DNA from: Neckera pumila
Taxonomy: Eukaryota; Streptophyta; Bryopsida; Hypnales; Neckeraceae
DNA: 64,000 nt
NCBI GenBank assembly: GCA_963969595.1
Contig: OZ018417.1
Coordinates: 20,338,501 to 20,402,500, forward strand
Reading direction: 5' to 3'
The stretch's first letter is position 1, and the number at the start of each line of letters is the position of its first letter. Below the pieces are notes generated by a model, which saw nothing but the letters and a program-made list of their open reading frames with translations, was not told the DNA's origin and did not search any database. This document shows positions 11,966 to 24,204 of the stretch, piece after piece. Position numbers and translations under genes: made by a program.

Positions 11966-12403
11966 AAAAAATACAGAATTTACACGACACAAAATAGGAA
12001 GCAATACACAAGCGTGTCCTTTAGAGGATTTCCACTAGTCCGTGTAAAAGAGGATGTACAAGACAAAACATAGCGTTTATCAAGTGAGAGAAGGGGCCGC
12101 GACGTTATCATTCATCCACCAGCACCTCCCAAAAACAATTGAAGCTGTCAAGAGCTCCCGAGCCTCAAGGCATAGGCTTTATGAGGTGCCAAATTAATTG
12201 TTGAACTAGAATGTTGGGAGAGCTGGAACTTGGTCACAACACCCAAATCAAGTCAAGTAGCATGTCGCAAAATGAATCCTACGAGACACTCCAAGTTGAA
12301 GTGTCACAAAAGATTTTCAAGTGGCATGCGCTGAAAAATAGGAAAGGCTGCAATTGGTGGGATGGGACAATATGGCATGTGCCATTGGAGATGCTCTTAG
12401 GGA
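11966..12403. other. Intergenic, unrecognised
   Basis: Slightly GC-richer than its flanks at 12080-12180. A 67-codon plus frame (12211-12414) runs into the end of TTAA copy 6 and has no family resemblance. The terminal GGAGATGCTCTTAG string recurs as GGAGATGCTCTTAC near 41438. Confidence 0.35.
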
Positions 12404-13344
12404 TTAACCCCTAAAGGACCAAATATCATTTTTTGGCAACATAGCAATTTTGGGTAGCTCACTACAAATGGAAATTTTTATTTTTGTCTTTGAAATTTTT
12501 ATACAAGATGTACCAGAGGAGTAGCTTCAAGGCCCAACAATTTTCATAACTTTTGACTTTATGGGTAAAAAGTAATTGTATGATATGTAATTTTCTGCAT
12601 TTGGGGGGTAGCCCGGGCAGCTCAAAAAAACTCTTTACAAAAACTTTTTTGAAAAATTAAAATTTGAAATTGATTTTATAGATTTATATATACTTGGAAA
12701 GCTTTGAATCATTCCATTTGGATTAACGAGTCAAAAGTTATGAGGATTCTTAGTTGGAGGGCAGTTATGGAATCTCTATTCTAAAATAAACTTTGAAGTC
12801 CTTTCTGTAACTCAATTTTCAATATTTTTGAATAAAACAAAAAACATTGGGTGTATATTGTTTATTACAACAATACAACCATCGGGATTAGCATTTTTCA
12901 ATTCCATAATTAAATTCTTGACAATTTAGTATTTTGAGTCATTCTCCACCTCTTCCTACTTACTATTTTTTTCCTATATGTTGTACAATTCCAAATGATT
13001 TGAAAATTTTCAAGCATGTAGCCAACTTGCCTTGAGAAAGAATCCAAAGAGTAACCACCGTTTTGGACATTTTTTCATACAAATGTGACCTTGTGAAGGG
13101 CAGCTGACCGGATTTTTGCAGTGATTAAAAAAGGATTTTTGTCATGTCAAATGCTATTATCTTGCAATCTACATGGTGGAAAATTCTGAAATTTTTTCCA
13201 CATCTTCTTAAACCAGTGTACTACAAGATCCTACGGTTACATGTGTTCAAAAATGTTTTTTTTCTAATATTTGGTGCTTGGATTAGAAATGGCAGTTTTG
13301 GAGTAGTATTGGTGAAAACATAGTCAAAAATCTTTAGGGGTTAA
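12404..13344 (-). mobile_element. TTAA-ended inverted-repeat element, copy 6 (subfamily B, reversed)
   Basis: A 941-bp unit with ends TTAACCCCTAAAGGACC and TCTTTAGGGGTTAA. The interior follows copy 5 in the same orientation. Confidence 0.85.
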
Positions 13345-13359
13345 GTGGGCACTTTACAA

Positions 13360-13591
13360 CTAGGGAGGATTGACCCCCTCACTGCCTTAGTCAAGACTGA
13401 ATGTACAAAAAATGCCCCCTATTTTGCACCGCGTTTCTCTACATATATCTTCACCTTCTAACTAATTGGGGGCCTCTGATTGCAAATATGAATTCAAAAT
13501 TTGCATATTTTATTATCTGTTGCAAATAAAAAATTCCAAAATTTTATTTAGAGGTAAAACTCGAGGCAATGAGGGGGTCAGTTCACCCTGG
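13360..13591. mobile_element. Short inverted-repeat element with GGATTGACCCCCT ends
   Basis: A 232-bp unit with left end CTAGGGAGGATTGACCCCCT and right end AGGGGGTCAGTTCACCCTGG, an imperfect inverted repeat of about 27 bp. There is no ORF. A related partial copy lies at 11831. Confidence 0.65.
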
Positions 13592-16072
13592 CCGACCTTT
13601 CACTGGCCCGGATGAATTCTGTTCAACTCTTCCCATTCTCCAAACCAAAGTCTGGGTCAAGTGCGCCCCAACTCTTCGGCCACCCTGGCATTTGGTATAT
13701 TTGAATACTTGATGATGTATAATGAGACCTGGTCAATCAGATTGATACTGTAATCGCTTTTTTAATTATGTCCAACTTTACCCATTTCATTGTGTACCAG
13801 TTATTACAGAATGAGAATGTACAGTACTTTTTTGGAACTAATAATCTAAGAAAATGGCCTTTTCACAATCTCACATTCATCAATTCTTTCGTTGGTACAA
13901 GGTGGATTCTCAGTTGATTCCATCGCATCCCCACCAGAAAATAATTAAAGAACAAAAAAGTACCGATTCAAAGTTCTTCACTGCTTCACACGTTCATGTG
14001 TCGTTTCATTCTTGAATTTCAGGTTAATCGTCTTCATTATTTGGGATGTCACTCCTTTTTATTCTTGAATCTTAGGTTAATGGTCTTAATTATTTTGGAT
14101 GCCGAGTGGATCTCAAAATTCCTTTGATTTACTTTTTTACAATCAATGATGTGGAATCCAAGTACTGTAGAAAATGTGTAAAATGACCCTACAGCAGATT
14201 TTTTTTTTTTTTTAAACAAATGGAAAATACCATTGCATGAATACAGATCTCTTGAATCCCTAAAGAAGGGGGTTGTGTAAAGTTTTTGTCATAAATCTGC
14301 GTTCGGGATATGTTTTGAGTTTTACCAGCTAGAAGTATAATTATAATTTGTTTACGAGAACTGAAAGCAGGAGGTTCCTAGTTTCCAACGGTACTAAGCT
14401 TAATCAAGCTTCCGTTTTAGTAATTCCATCCAGTCACTTGAGAGATATTCTTCTTAATAATTGAATACTTATTTTTTGAACAGAGACATCCTGTTGGTGG
14501 ACGTTCCTATACTTCCGGTCCACTAAGTTTTATTTTTTCCCCATTCCTGTCCTCTGGGTTCTTCCCAAGGTCGATCCAAGCTGGTTCTACAGTCGAACAT
14601 TTGCGGAATCTCGCGTGTTGGATTTTCCTCACGTTGAGTTCCAGCCAGTTGTGCTGATGAAAAATAATGCTGCTTCATTGTGGACTCCACCTCCATGCGG
14701 CTCTTCAGTAGGCCCTCGTTGCAGTACACCACTACGCACAAGCAATCAATCATGTAAGGCTATCTGTGCCAATTGAATTCATATCCTTCCTGCAAGACTG
14801 AGAGCTTGTCATCCCCAGTTGTTGTCTTTCCGGAGTCGTGGTACGACGACTGCATCTGACGGAGGGATTGCCCATGTGGTCGGATTCAAGGCACCAGGCT
14901 CCTTCTTCTCCCTGTGCTAAGTTACTCTGCATCGTTCGTATTCAATTTTCGGTGTTTATCATAACCTTTTCCCGGACGAGTTGCAGCTTTCAGAATCAGA
15001 TCGGTAGCCATCAACAACATTGCGGTGGTTTCTCCCTTGTACGTGTCGCTCTCCGATGTGGGCTGACTAGTTCTTCTTCCTTGCAGATGTAATAAGGAGT
15101 GATCAGAAGCCACATCCGTCTCGATCAGCTATTCGGGGGCTCCGATTCAGGGATTCTGGAGAGGTCTGGGAAGGAAAAGCTGCGTGTCGGTGGAGATGGC
15201 CTGTGAGATTTGTTCGCCGTTTTTTTTGGGAAGCGGAAGACTACACCTGCGAATTTGATATTTGGAACCAATGCGGAACTTGGGCCATCGAGTTCCCAGT
15301 ACGCTGGATCGCGGTGTCGGCTCCTTATGGTTGTACTTACATTCTCGCAGGTTGTGAGAGGCGCCGACCTAGAATAGGCCGGGACGCAGCTCGGCATTGG
15401 GGCATGAAGGTAGAGGCATTTAGAGGTAAAGAAACTCTGCGTATCGTCTATTTTCGTACTGACAGAACTAGGTCATAACACTGCTTCCCGATTGTGCAGT
15501 TCATTGCCTGTCATCAAACTGTTTAGACGCCACGCTGAATGTGCAACTCAAGCCAGCAAGAGAGAAATTAGGGTTAAGCGTAGTCTGGGATATTCAATGT
15601 AGGTCCTTGGGTTAATTGTGCTCATCCGAAATCTTAGCGGCCAAGTGAGGCACTTGGATTTGTGCTTTGCTGCGGATATTACTTCACAGATATTGCTACA
15701 GAGATTAGACTGCGACATAGGCAGACCGAGCAAACTCGGCAAAGCTTCACATGATCTCTTTATGAAGCATTTCATTCGATTTTGGCAATATTATGAGGTA
15801 GTGGCCATTGAGATTCCGCTGTGGTTCGAGGTTACCTGGAATCGCTTCTCGTCGTTCTTCGACTTATAAATTTGAGCCGAGCTGCTGTTTGTATTCGCAA
15901 GTAGGTTCGGTGAATGGAATATTGTGGTAGGTCTCAAAGTAGCCAGATCAAGCCTTCTTCATAATTAAGCTCTCTTACATGTCTTGGTTAAATATTCTTG
16001 CTGAGTGAGCTATCTTCATCAGTGCAGAGATTCACCAGTTGACCCGAACCTAAAATCACACCCTGTGTCAAG
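13592..16072. other. Upstream region of the TBL gene
   Basis: 13.6-14.5 kb is AT-rich and unrecognised, with a T-run and AAACAAATGG string at about 14200-14225 that resembles 23310-23335. From about 14.5 kb base composition becomes more even and stays so up to the TBL start codon, as expected of promoter and 5' leader sequence. Several overlapping frames of 60-91 codons occur on both strands (for example 15203-15478), but none resembles a family I know, so I do not call them. Confidence 0.4.
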
Positions 16073-18404
16073 ATGGGCCGTGGTCAGCAAATGGGCGACA
16101 TTGAAAAATCGAGCAAAGATGCCGACTTCCGGAGTGTTGCCACCCCGAGAAGGCTACTGGTTATGGTATTATTAGTTGTCTTACTCCCCTTTGTAATCAC
16201 AAGCTCCTACCTGTACTATTCAACTCCTGATGCTGCAACAGAAGCTATGCTGTTTTTCCAGAACCGCCACTTCCCGAGCTTCTCGCCTCATAAGGTATGC
16301 CGCCCGTTTCCTGGAGGCAAACTGCAGATCTTTCTCAAAAGGTGTTAAAGGTGTTCAGCAATTTGAAATTCACACTTTCTATATATTCTGCGTTTGAAAG
16401 CTATCATTACTGGAAGATACAAGTACCGAAAATGATACAATCGATAGTGATCCTCAGGTGGAACCAAGAATGGGAGATACTGAGAACCTAGGTGAGATTG
16501 GCACAGCTGCAAATGAAACTAGTTCTGTATTGCAGGAACGGGCAAATGTAACATCGGCCGAGCCAGCCTCAACCCCTGATACAAATGCCTCTAACTCTGA
16601 TGATACTTCGAGCATTGACCAGTCTGAGCCGCAATTGGAGGATCCGAAGGAAGGAAACACCACTGCTACAGAAATGGAGAGTCAGGAACTAATCGACACC
16701 ACAATTGAGGGCGAGGGAATAATCAATACCACAATCTCTGGAAAGAAAGGTTTGTAACCGCTAACTTCAGACTTGAACAAGTTCATTGTGAAATTCTTGG
16801 TCATTTTGAAGGCTAATACAGATTGACCAATTAATAATCCTTGTCTATGCACTGCAGAGGTCTGTGATTTGGTGAAGGGCAGTTGGGTGCCAGATCTGCG
16901 TCCGCCGCAGTATACCAACTCCTCGTGCAAGTTCATTCAAGGACATCAGAATTGCATGAAAAATGGACGTCCAGACATGGGGTTTCTCTACTGGCAGTGG
17001 AAACCAGACCAATGTGACCTACCTCGCCTTGACCCGGGCGCTTTTTTAACCGCTATGACCAATCGATCCATGGTTTTCGCAGGCGACTCCATTGCTCGCA
17101 ATCAATTTCAATCTCTCCTTTGCCTTATCTCACAGGTAAATACTATCCGTACTTCTGCGTAACCAGGTTGGAGGCTATGTTAATTTGCCAAGATATTGAA
17201 CTTGTACAGTTTGATGTGTTTCTCTAAGGGTCACGCCATTAACAGAGTCTAGATTTGCGCTATGAAGATGTCTTGATTGCCAGTATACGGAGATTCTTCT
17301 CCTTTCTTCCTGGGCTTATTTCGATTACTAACTACTCGCTCCTTAATTATCAGGTTGAGATGCCAGACCACACATACAATGCACCAGACGATAGAGACAA
17401 CGTCTATGTCTTTCGCACTTATAACTTCACCATTGCAATCTACTGGTCTCCTTACCTTGTGCAAGCGACAAATAAGGACATCACATGGAAAAATAGCACA
17501 CAAGCTGTGGCCTACATCGACGTTGATAAACTTGACCCTGCGTGGGTTGATCGTATATCTGGTGTCGACATTCTGCAATTATCCACAGGTCTGTTTTGGA
17601 AACACCGCCATATTATTTTCGTTTTGAACGGTTTCCTTCTTGCCTGCTTTCTAGCGGCTTGTAATCCGTCTGCCTCAGTATTGAAAACATCGCCATTTGA
17701 ATTTCAGGGCAATGGTGGTTCAAGCGGGGACTGTTCCTGGAAGGCGGTAAAGCTCTAGGTGGTCACATTTGCGATGGTTGGGAAGGATGTGACAACGAAA
17801 TTGGATTCGCTGACCCTTACCGGAAAGCCATCCATACTCTCTTGCATGACAGCATCTCCATACCTGGGTATAACGGCACCACCATTCTCCGAACTTTAGC
17901 TCCTGACCATTTCGAAGGTGGATCCTGGTCCAACGGTGGCAAATGTGTGCGCACCGAGCCCGGAGGTGTGCCCATCAGCTCCTTGACCAACTGGATGTAC
18001 GAAATTCAAATGGAAGAGTTTCAGAATGTCACAGGTATGTTGTTTCTCCTGTTGAGCAAGAAAATTTGATCAAGTTTGCCAGTTTAGATTGCTCTCCAGT
18101 AAGATCTAAAAGTTATTCTTCCCGCTCACCGGAGATTTCTGAGTTAACTTCCGAGGTATGGTGGTGGTCTGCAGGTACCTTGAGTGCCCCTGAGAAAGAC
18201 CGAATTAAGGTGTTGGATATCACCAATCTTGCCCAAATTCGAGCTGACGGCCACCCAGACTCGTTCATGAAGTTTCAGCCTTACTCGAAAGAGTTCAAGG
18301 AAAGACCTCAGAAAGACTGCTTGCATTGGTGCCTTCCAGGACCCATCGATACCTGGAATGACCTTCTTGTGGAGTCTTTGCATGGTGAGATATACGGGCA
18401 ATAA
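16073..18404 (+). CDS. TBL: TRICHOME BIREFRINGENCE-LIKE polysaccharide O-acetyltransferase, 6 exons
   Basis: Coding exons are 16073-16294, 16401-16749, 16858-17135, 17354-17588, 17708-18034 and 18175-18404, all with GT..AG borders and consistent phases, giving 546 aa. The first ATG (16073) precedes a cytosolic stretch and one membrane anchor at about residues 28-49, so the protein is a type II Golgi membrane protein. Residues 75-190 are an acidic, Ser/Thr/Asn-rich stem. The TBL domain (CDLVKGSWVPD, from about 193) is followed by the PC-esterase domain with GDS at 266-268 (catalytic Ser268) and DCLH at 518-521 (Asp518, His521). The HQNCMKNGRPD and WKPDQCDLP strings are like the AXY4/TBL27 clade of xyloglucan acetyltransferases, but the polysaccharide substrate is inference. 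The acceptor at 16400 has a weak pyrimidine tract and is the least certain border. It converges on the BAP31-like gene. Confidence 0.9.
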
Positions 18405-19705
18405 TTTTCCACCACCTCAGCGTGTGCTTGGATCAATTCTGCAACTTCCGGCATGTTCTCATCACCACAGAAATATTATTAAAGACAACAGTGCTGCATG
18501 TGAAAGTTTCCACCAATGTGGAACGTCATGCTTAAGCATCTGTAACATTCAATCCCTGACCGGCTGGGTGGTAAAGACCATTCGCTCCAGCTGTAAAGGA
18601 AGTCAACTCTCCTTGTTCAATGGGCCGGTTGAATCCTTAATTTTTAGAGATTTAGTTTTAGATTAAATACAGAAAACCAACGTTCTTGTACTTCAAGTAT
18701 CATGCCAGACCAACAGTGTGGACGGCTGCATCTGCCAGATCATTGTTAGAAGCAGCGTGCAATATAAAGCAAGACTTTGACAGATGAAGGCTTGTGTCAA
18801 TCTTTGATGTGGTTTTCTACTTTTGACTTTGTTGCATTCATTCGTGCTCGGGTAATAATAATTGACTGGGATCAGAATGCTTCCGTGATGGAAGCGTTGC
18901 AAGCCAAGTACTCGATGCATAATAACTCAGTAGGTTTTAAGTTTCACGCATTTCATCATTTGAATGTGAAGTTCCCTTACCTCTTGGACCGTGAGAGGTT
19001 ACCACCTACATAAACTTTCTTCTGAAAGCGCTGATGAGTAGCAGTTCCAGCGCCGACTCGGGAGATCATGAAGTCAATGAACAGCTCGACAGCTTCGAAA
19101 TGTCCAAATGCTGCCTTGTCCTGTAGCAACGGAAAACTATTATTACCCAGCAGTTTCACCAAAAAATAACTTTTCCTCCATTGATTTCACGCACGAACAC
19201 TTCGTACCAGTAACTTGCGAGAATTGCAGCATCGAGTTGGGGCAATCACCTCAACATCAGCTATTCAACTCTCGTGCCAGCACCCTGTCATACGTCCAAC
19301 AATAAACAACTCACAGACAAAAACTTTTGAGGAAGAGCTCAGAAATGCTGAAGTTGAAAAAGAGCTTTCTAATTGGTATATCAGACAATGCCGAAGTCAC
19401 ACCACCACTGACTTTCGATTTCTGCAAATAGCATGCTTGATTGCAGTGTATTTAATCTCACTGAGATGCACAATGAAATTAAAAGTGTTTCTCAATGCAA
19501 CGGGGTTTCCTGTTTGTTTCAAAAAGAATTAAAATTAAAAAATTAAAAGTTTCTAAATTCTGCCAGATGAGTTCTAAATTTGTATTCTAATTCCTAAATT
19601 ATGAGAAAGCTAACGGACTTGGAACACGAGTAAATATATTCAGCACTGTATAAACCTAAATTTGGAGAAAAGGCTCAATGCCATACAGAGGGAATGCAAC
19701 GATAC
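18405..19705. other. Space between the convergent TBL and BAP31-like genes
   Basis: Base composition stays gene-like over 1.3 kb, but I find no exon with family resemblance on either strand. It probably holds the two 3' untranslated regions. Small frames at 18693-18920 and 19215-19532 look like chance. Confidence 0.4.
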
Positions 19706-20095
19706 TCAGGAGAATTTGAGTTTATTGATCTGTACATTGGAAGCCTCTACCCGCACAAGAATGGCCGTTACGCGGTACAAAATCCAATACAAAAGCAACG
19801 ACGAGGCCACAAGAATCATATTCCGCTGATGCATCATCATTTTCTTGCTCAATCGGTCTTGTTCCGGAACATTGCACGAAGTACCGCTGCACTCCGGCAT
19901 GTTCTCAAACTGCCAGTAAATCTCAAGCGTCAGAAAAAAAGAGAACGGCACCACGGTCAGCAAAGGCTGCAGAGCCGCTGTCGACAACGCAAGGAGCTGT
20001 CGGCGTATGCCTGACAAACCCGGCATGGTGATCAATATCAACAGAACAGACTCCACGGCCGCAACGAGGCCCAGGACCGCCCATTCTAACGCCAT
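19706..20095 (-). CDS. BAP31: BAP31-like ER membrane protein, short plant form
   Basis: A single uninterrupted frame of 129 aa. It opens MALEWAVLGLVAAVE, the usual start of plant B-cell receptor-associated protein 31 homologues, and has three hydrophobic segments (about residues 4-25, 42-62 and 92-113). The family region VVPFSFFLTLEIYW and the QRNMILVASSLLLYW segment are both present. Plants have a long form (about 220 aa with a coiled-coil tail) and a short form of about 130 aa; this matches the short form, ending soon after the third segment without a dilysine-type tail. The known family role is in ER export and quality control of membrane proteins; the exact role of the short plant form is not known to me. 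A tandem duplication lies directly upstream (20104-20406). Confidence 0.85.
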   Translation of the reverse strand: MALEWAVLGLVAAVESVLLILITMPGLSGIRRQLLALSTAALQPLLTVVPFSFFLTLEIYWQFENMPECSGTSCNVPEQDRLSKKMMMHQRNMILVASSLLLYWILYRVTAILVRVEASNVQINKLKFS

Positions 20096-20103
20096 CGCTG
20101 CAG

Positions 20104-20406
20104 ATTACTCCACTTTCAGAGACAGTTCGCCAAAGACGACTCTAGCAGAGCGCACTTTTTTCACAAATCGATTGCATTTCGAGATCAAATTCAGGACAAT
20201 AAAGAAAAATTGAGATGCAAAATGGAATCACATCTCGTCAATGCAACGATTCCAACGCCTCCATTTTCAGAAACGGTTCGTGAAAGACGCCTCTATCTTA
20301 CTGCCGCGCAATTGCTCTTCAATAATTGACGGATTTGTTGCATTTCGAAATCAAATTTAAGGCAATAAAAAACAGTAGAGATGCAAAATGAAATCATATT
20401 TTGAAA
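20104..20406. repeat. Tandem duplication upstream of the BAP31-like gene
   Basis: Two diverged direct copies of roughly 130-150 bp, at about 20104-20230 and 20262-20406. Shared strings include CCA-TTTTCAGA, TTGCATTTCGA and GAGATGCAAAATG, in the same order. They lie where the minus-strand gene's leader or promoter should be. Confidence 0.6.
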
Positions 20407-21666
20407 TTCATCCTGAACAAAGACGTTACAGTGGGAAATCCATAGAGAAGGTGCCCGAAATAGCAGGATTGAAGCGAAGGTCAGTGTAACTTAGAGCGGC
20501 GAAAATTTGAACGGCAGATTGTCTTCCAGCCTCTAGCCCTTGAAAGGCCCTTGGGCTCCATACGACCCCCTTATAACTCCTTAACCCCTTATGTAGCCTT
20601 ATAACTCTTCAATTGTAGCTTACGTGGCTATATATATACGGAGTAGTATAGTAGTATATATATTATGATTTATGATACGTTGTCATGTCATGATCATACG
20701 TTGTCATAATCAACTATTATCATGATCATGAATTTACTTTCAATTGAAAAGTATTTGGTCATTGTTTTTTATCAAATTCCACCAAATTCATAATATATTA
20801 TATGGCCGTAAAGGGCTTTCAAGCCCTTCAAGGACTAAACGATATCAATTGTCTTACAATAATCCCGGACATTTTGAACTTTTTGTGTAAGGTAGATACT
20901 TCCAAAATCGCCACTTTTTAAGCTATTGTATCTAATTACTATTATTAGATTGGTCAAATTTTAATGTTTTCTCGTTGGTAAGTGAAAAGAGGCCAACGCA
21001 CCAAAGAATGCAACAATTGGATACCTTATGCAAAAGTTATGAAGGGTCAAAGTTTGTTTTGGTAGATGTTCGAAATCATTTCTTCAACATATGGGCATAT
21101 TGATTTCAGACATGTTTTCAAAGTGATGATGGCAATTTTAGGCAAAGTGCAATTTGGATGTATCCCATCTTATACACATGAAGGTCTTGGGAGGCTCAAT
21201 TTTTGGATGCAACTTGTTATTTTGTTTTTTTATTTGAGTTAGAAGGTGCAAAAATTGACGGGATACAGTAGTGACAATAGGTTTGTATTCATCTTGATTT
21301 GGATCGAGTAATACATGGCACTTGCAATTTGGATCATTATTGCACTTCCTACATGTACCATATTAGAAGTTTTAAAATGGTCATGTATTTTATGAGTATG
21401 GTGACATATTTGAGCAAGATTATGGTTTAGATGTTAAGAAACATTCAAACACAAAACAAAAGATGCTAATCAATGAATTATCAATCCATTGGTGTATATC
21501 TTACCATATATTAGTACATTCTAGGAGTCAAGCATAGTACCATGTATGTGGTTTCTGCATTCTTTTAAGATTTAGCCGCTCAAGCTTCAAGGCCCAATTG
21601 CCCAAGAGGTCATTATCTAGATTCTCATCTATTCAACAAGTCAAAGTTATAACTTCATCTTTAATC
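20407..21666. other. Intergenic stretch, mostly unrecognised
   Basis: A TA-rich block (20627-20662) reads as a TATA-like string on either strand and is preceded on the minus strand by a CACGTA core, but at over 500 bp from the BAP31-like start codon it cannot be assigned with confidence. The rest is AT-rich with no gene or bounded repeat seen. Confidence 0.35.
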
Positions 21667-21754
21667 CATTAGGGGAGATTTGAGGGCATTGGAAGGCCGT
21701 TTTAGGCATGTTCCCCGATCTGGCCAAATCTATGAACAGCCGATACGGGCTGTT

Positions 21755-21787
<33 letters not shown>

Positions 21788-21960
21788 TTCTCTCCCAAAT
21801 ATCATTTCAGGCCCCCAATTTTTTTTATTTTTTATTTTTATTTTTTGAAAATGACATGGCACTCGTGCGATTACATCAGCTAGCAGCTTTCCTACGTAGG
21901 AACGCTACGGGAACGCAGGATAACTCGCGGGCTCTTGGAGGCCTCAAATATCCTCTAATG
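21667..21960 (-). mobile_element. Element with CATTAGRGG ends, copy 1
   Basis: A 294-bp unit from CATTAGGGGAGATTTGAGG to its imperfect inverse ending CCTCTAATG. Inside are a homopolymer A tract (21766-21787) and a TCTGGCCAAATCTATGAAC segment that matches, in inverse orientation, the element at 43330-43630. Its last bases abut or overlap the decayed start of TTAA copy 7. Confidence 0.65.
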
Positions 21961-23157
21961 CCTAAAGTCCCATTGTCCCCTCTGGGGACAAAATGGATTT
22001 CGAGCAGACTACTACGGCCTTAATATTCATCATTATTTTTTGAAACTTTTTGTGAAGGTAGAAAAACACATTAGCCTTATGGAAATATCATTTATATTTC
22101 AATCAATGCCCAAAAGCAAAACTCCCATTATGAAAAATTTCAGCCATCAAGAAGGCTATCAAAATTTAATTTTTGGCCCCCCCAGGATGCAATTACAAGA
22201 AAAAGTTGGATTTTTTTTTTTTAATTTTAATTTTTTTTAAAGAAATTTCCAAATTGATATGGTGCCAATGTGGCACCAATAGCGCTGACGTGGAACCAGT
22301 AGTGACGACATGGTATCTCTCTTCTTTTTTTCCATAATTGCACTGCCTGGAGGACAACACTCGCGGCCTTGTTGAAGGCCAAAAATTTTCCTAACGATTA
22401 TGGCACAAAAGGTCACTTTTTTCTAGTGCGGCGGGCAAAAATCTTCTCACACAAAATTTTTTTAAGAAAAAAATTAATTTTTTTCTCTATTAATGGATTG
22501 TTTTTTTATCTATATGGAAAGCTTTGTTTCATTCCATTTGGATTTGTTATGAGAAAGTGACGGACAATCTTATTTTTTGGGCAATTAAAGCATCTTCTTG
22601 AAAAAATAACTTGTAGGATTCATTTTTGAATGCAATTTTCACAATTTTTGAAAAAAAATAGTTTGAGAAGGCTAATTTTTATTGCTAAAACAATCTCACC
22701 ATTGGGATTATAGTATTTTAATCCCATCTTAGAGCCATTGATGATTTAGTTTTTCTTTCAATCTTGGACCTACTTCTACTTAACAATTTTTTAAAGAGTG
22801 AAAATCATGTGCATGTTTTTAGAATTTTTTTTCTAGATTCTCAAATCAATTATTCAATATAAAAAATTAAATTTGAAGTTTGTACTGCAATTTTTTTTTA
22901 ATGGTGGTCAAAGTCATCTGAAATTGCAAGCCAATGTTCAAAAAAACAAATTTTTCCAACTTTGAATGCTAGTATCTTCTAATTTGTACAGTCAAACTTT
23001 ATGAAATTTTTACCACATGATTTGAGATAAGTTAAGTACAAGATCCTATAGTTAGACTTTAAAAAATATATATTTTTTCTCTTTTCTTAGATGAACATAG
23101 CAAAAGGGGCAGTTTTGAGTCGTTTTTGATAGAAAAATGGCCTTGGGACTTGGTTAA
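21955..23157 (-). mobile_element. TTAA-ended inverted-repeat element, copy 7 (subfamily A, decayed, enlarged)
   Basis: The start is decayed to CTAATGCCTAAAGTCCCA and the end to TTGGGACTTGGTTAA, but the interior follows subfamily A in reverse orientation. It is about 1.2 kb instead of 0.93 kb. The extra sequence lies at about 22195-22440, contains T-runs and repeated GTGGCACCA/ACGTGGAACC strings, and may be a separate insertion. Confidence 0.7.
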
Positions 23158-23824
23158 TCTTACATTTCAAGCATCATTACCAAGTAAGTTTTGTATTGTA
23201 TTGATCATATTGAGTAGGAAAACTAAAAAATACAGTAATATTTCTAATAAGCTTGATGTATAATATCAATCAAGTTTAATTTTACAAATGAGAATAAAAA
23301 TTATTTATACTTTTTTTTTTTTGAAACAAATGGACAATTTCCATTGAAAGGGAAACAATACATCGAACCTGAGAGACAAGCCCGCGGCGAAATTTTTAGT
23401 TTTTCTATTTTACTAGTTTTCAACTTTTTATGAGCTTTTCAACAACTAATAAAACCAGGCCATGCCCAGCAAAAGAAAGCAAGTAACGGCCATCCCAGGA
23501 ACTAACTGGGTACCCAGGGCCGAGCTGGACTAAACTCCTCACAAGCACTGGTAAATTATTTATACTTTGATAGCTTAATGAGATCTATGAAGGTTACTGT
23601 TTAAACTTAATGTTCTGAAGCAAAATACTTAGTTTTCTTTATTCAAGGGTATAATTTATTTTTTATTTAGCAAAAAAAACTACACTGTACAAGATATTAT
23701 ATATATATATGTATATTCATAACAATGGTAAATGAAAGTTTACATTTAGAGTTGTTTTTCTTTGAAAATTTTATTTTTTATTTTTTTAATAATAATTATT
23801 TGTCTTATAAGAATCATTCTTTAC
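23158..23824. other. Intergenic, with a T-headed retroposon-like segment
   Basis: At 23310-23550 a T-run leads into GAAACAAATGGACAATTTCC and then a GC-richer stretch (CCCGCGGCG, GGTACCCAGGGCCGAGC). The T-run plus AAACAAATGG head recurs at about 14205. This fits the reversed 3' end of a poly-A retroposon. A TA microsatellite lies at 23699-23712. No gene is seen. Confidence 0.4.
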
Positions 23825-24197
23825 TTTTTTCTACTTACCATTTTTTTCCTATATATTGTACAATTCCAAATGACATGTAGCCAACTTGTCTAGAAAAATG
23901 AATCCAACAAAGCATCACCATTCTGGACATTTTTTCATAAAAAAGTGAGCTTGTGAAGTGCAGTTGCCCAATTTTTTGTAGGGCCCAAAATAGCAATTTT
24001 GTAATTTCAAATGCTCATATCTTTCAATCCACATGCTGAAAACGTCTGAAATTTTTTCCGCATGTTTGCAAATTAGTGTACTACGAGATCCTATGGTTTT
24101 ATGTGTCCAGAAAAAGTCTTTTTAAAAAAATTTGGTACTTGTACTAAAATGACAATTTTTGAATGAAAATATAGTCATAGAATCGTTTAGGTGTTAA
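23825..24197 (-). mobile_element. TTAA element, copy 8 (subfamily B, truncated)
   Basis: Only the part corresponding to the last 370 bp or so of copies 5 and 6 is present, starting near CTACTTACCATTTTTTTCC and ending GTTTAGGTGTTAA. The other end is missing. Confidence 0.65.
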
Positions 24198-24204
24198 AAG
24201 AACC

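Noticed and set aside
15203..15478. 91-codon frame upstream of the TBL gene
   Set aside because: It overlaps a similar-length minus-strand frame, has no family resemblance and lies in probable leader or promoter DNA.
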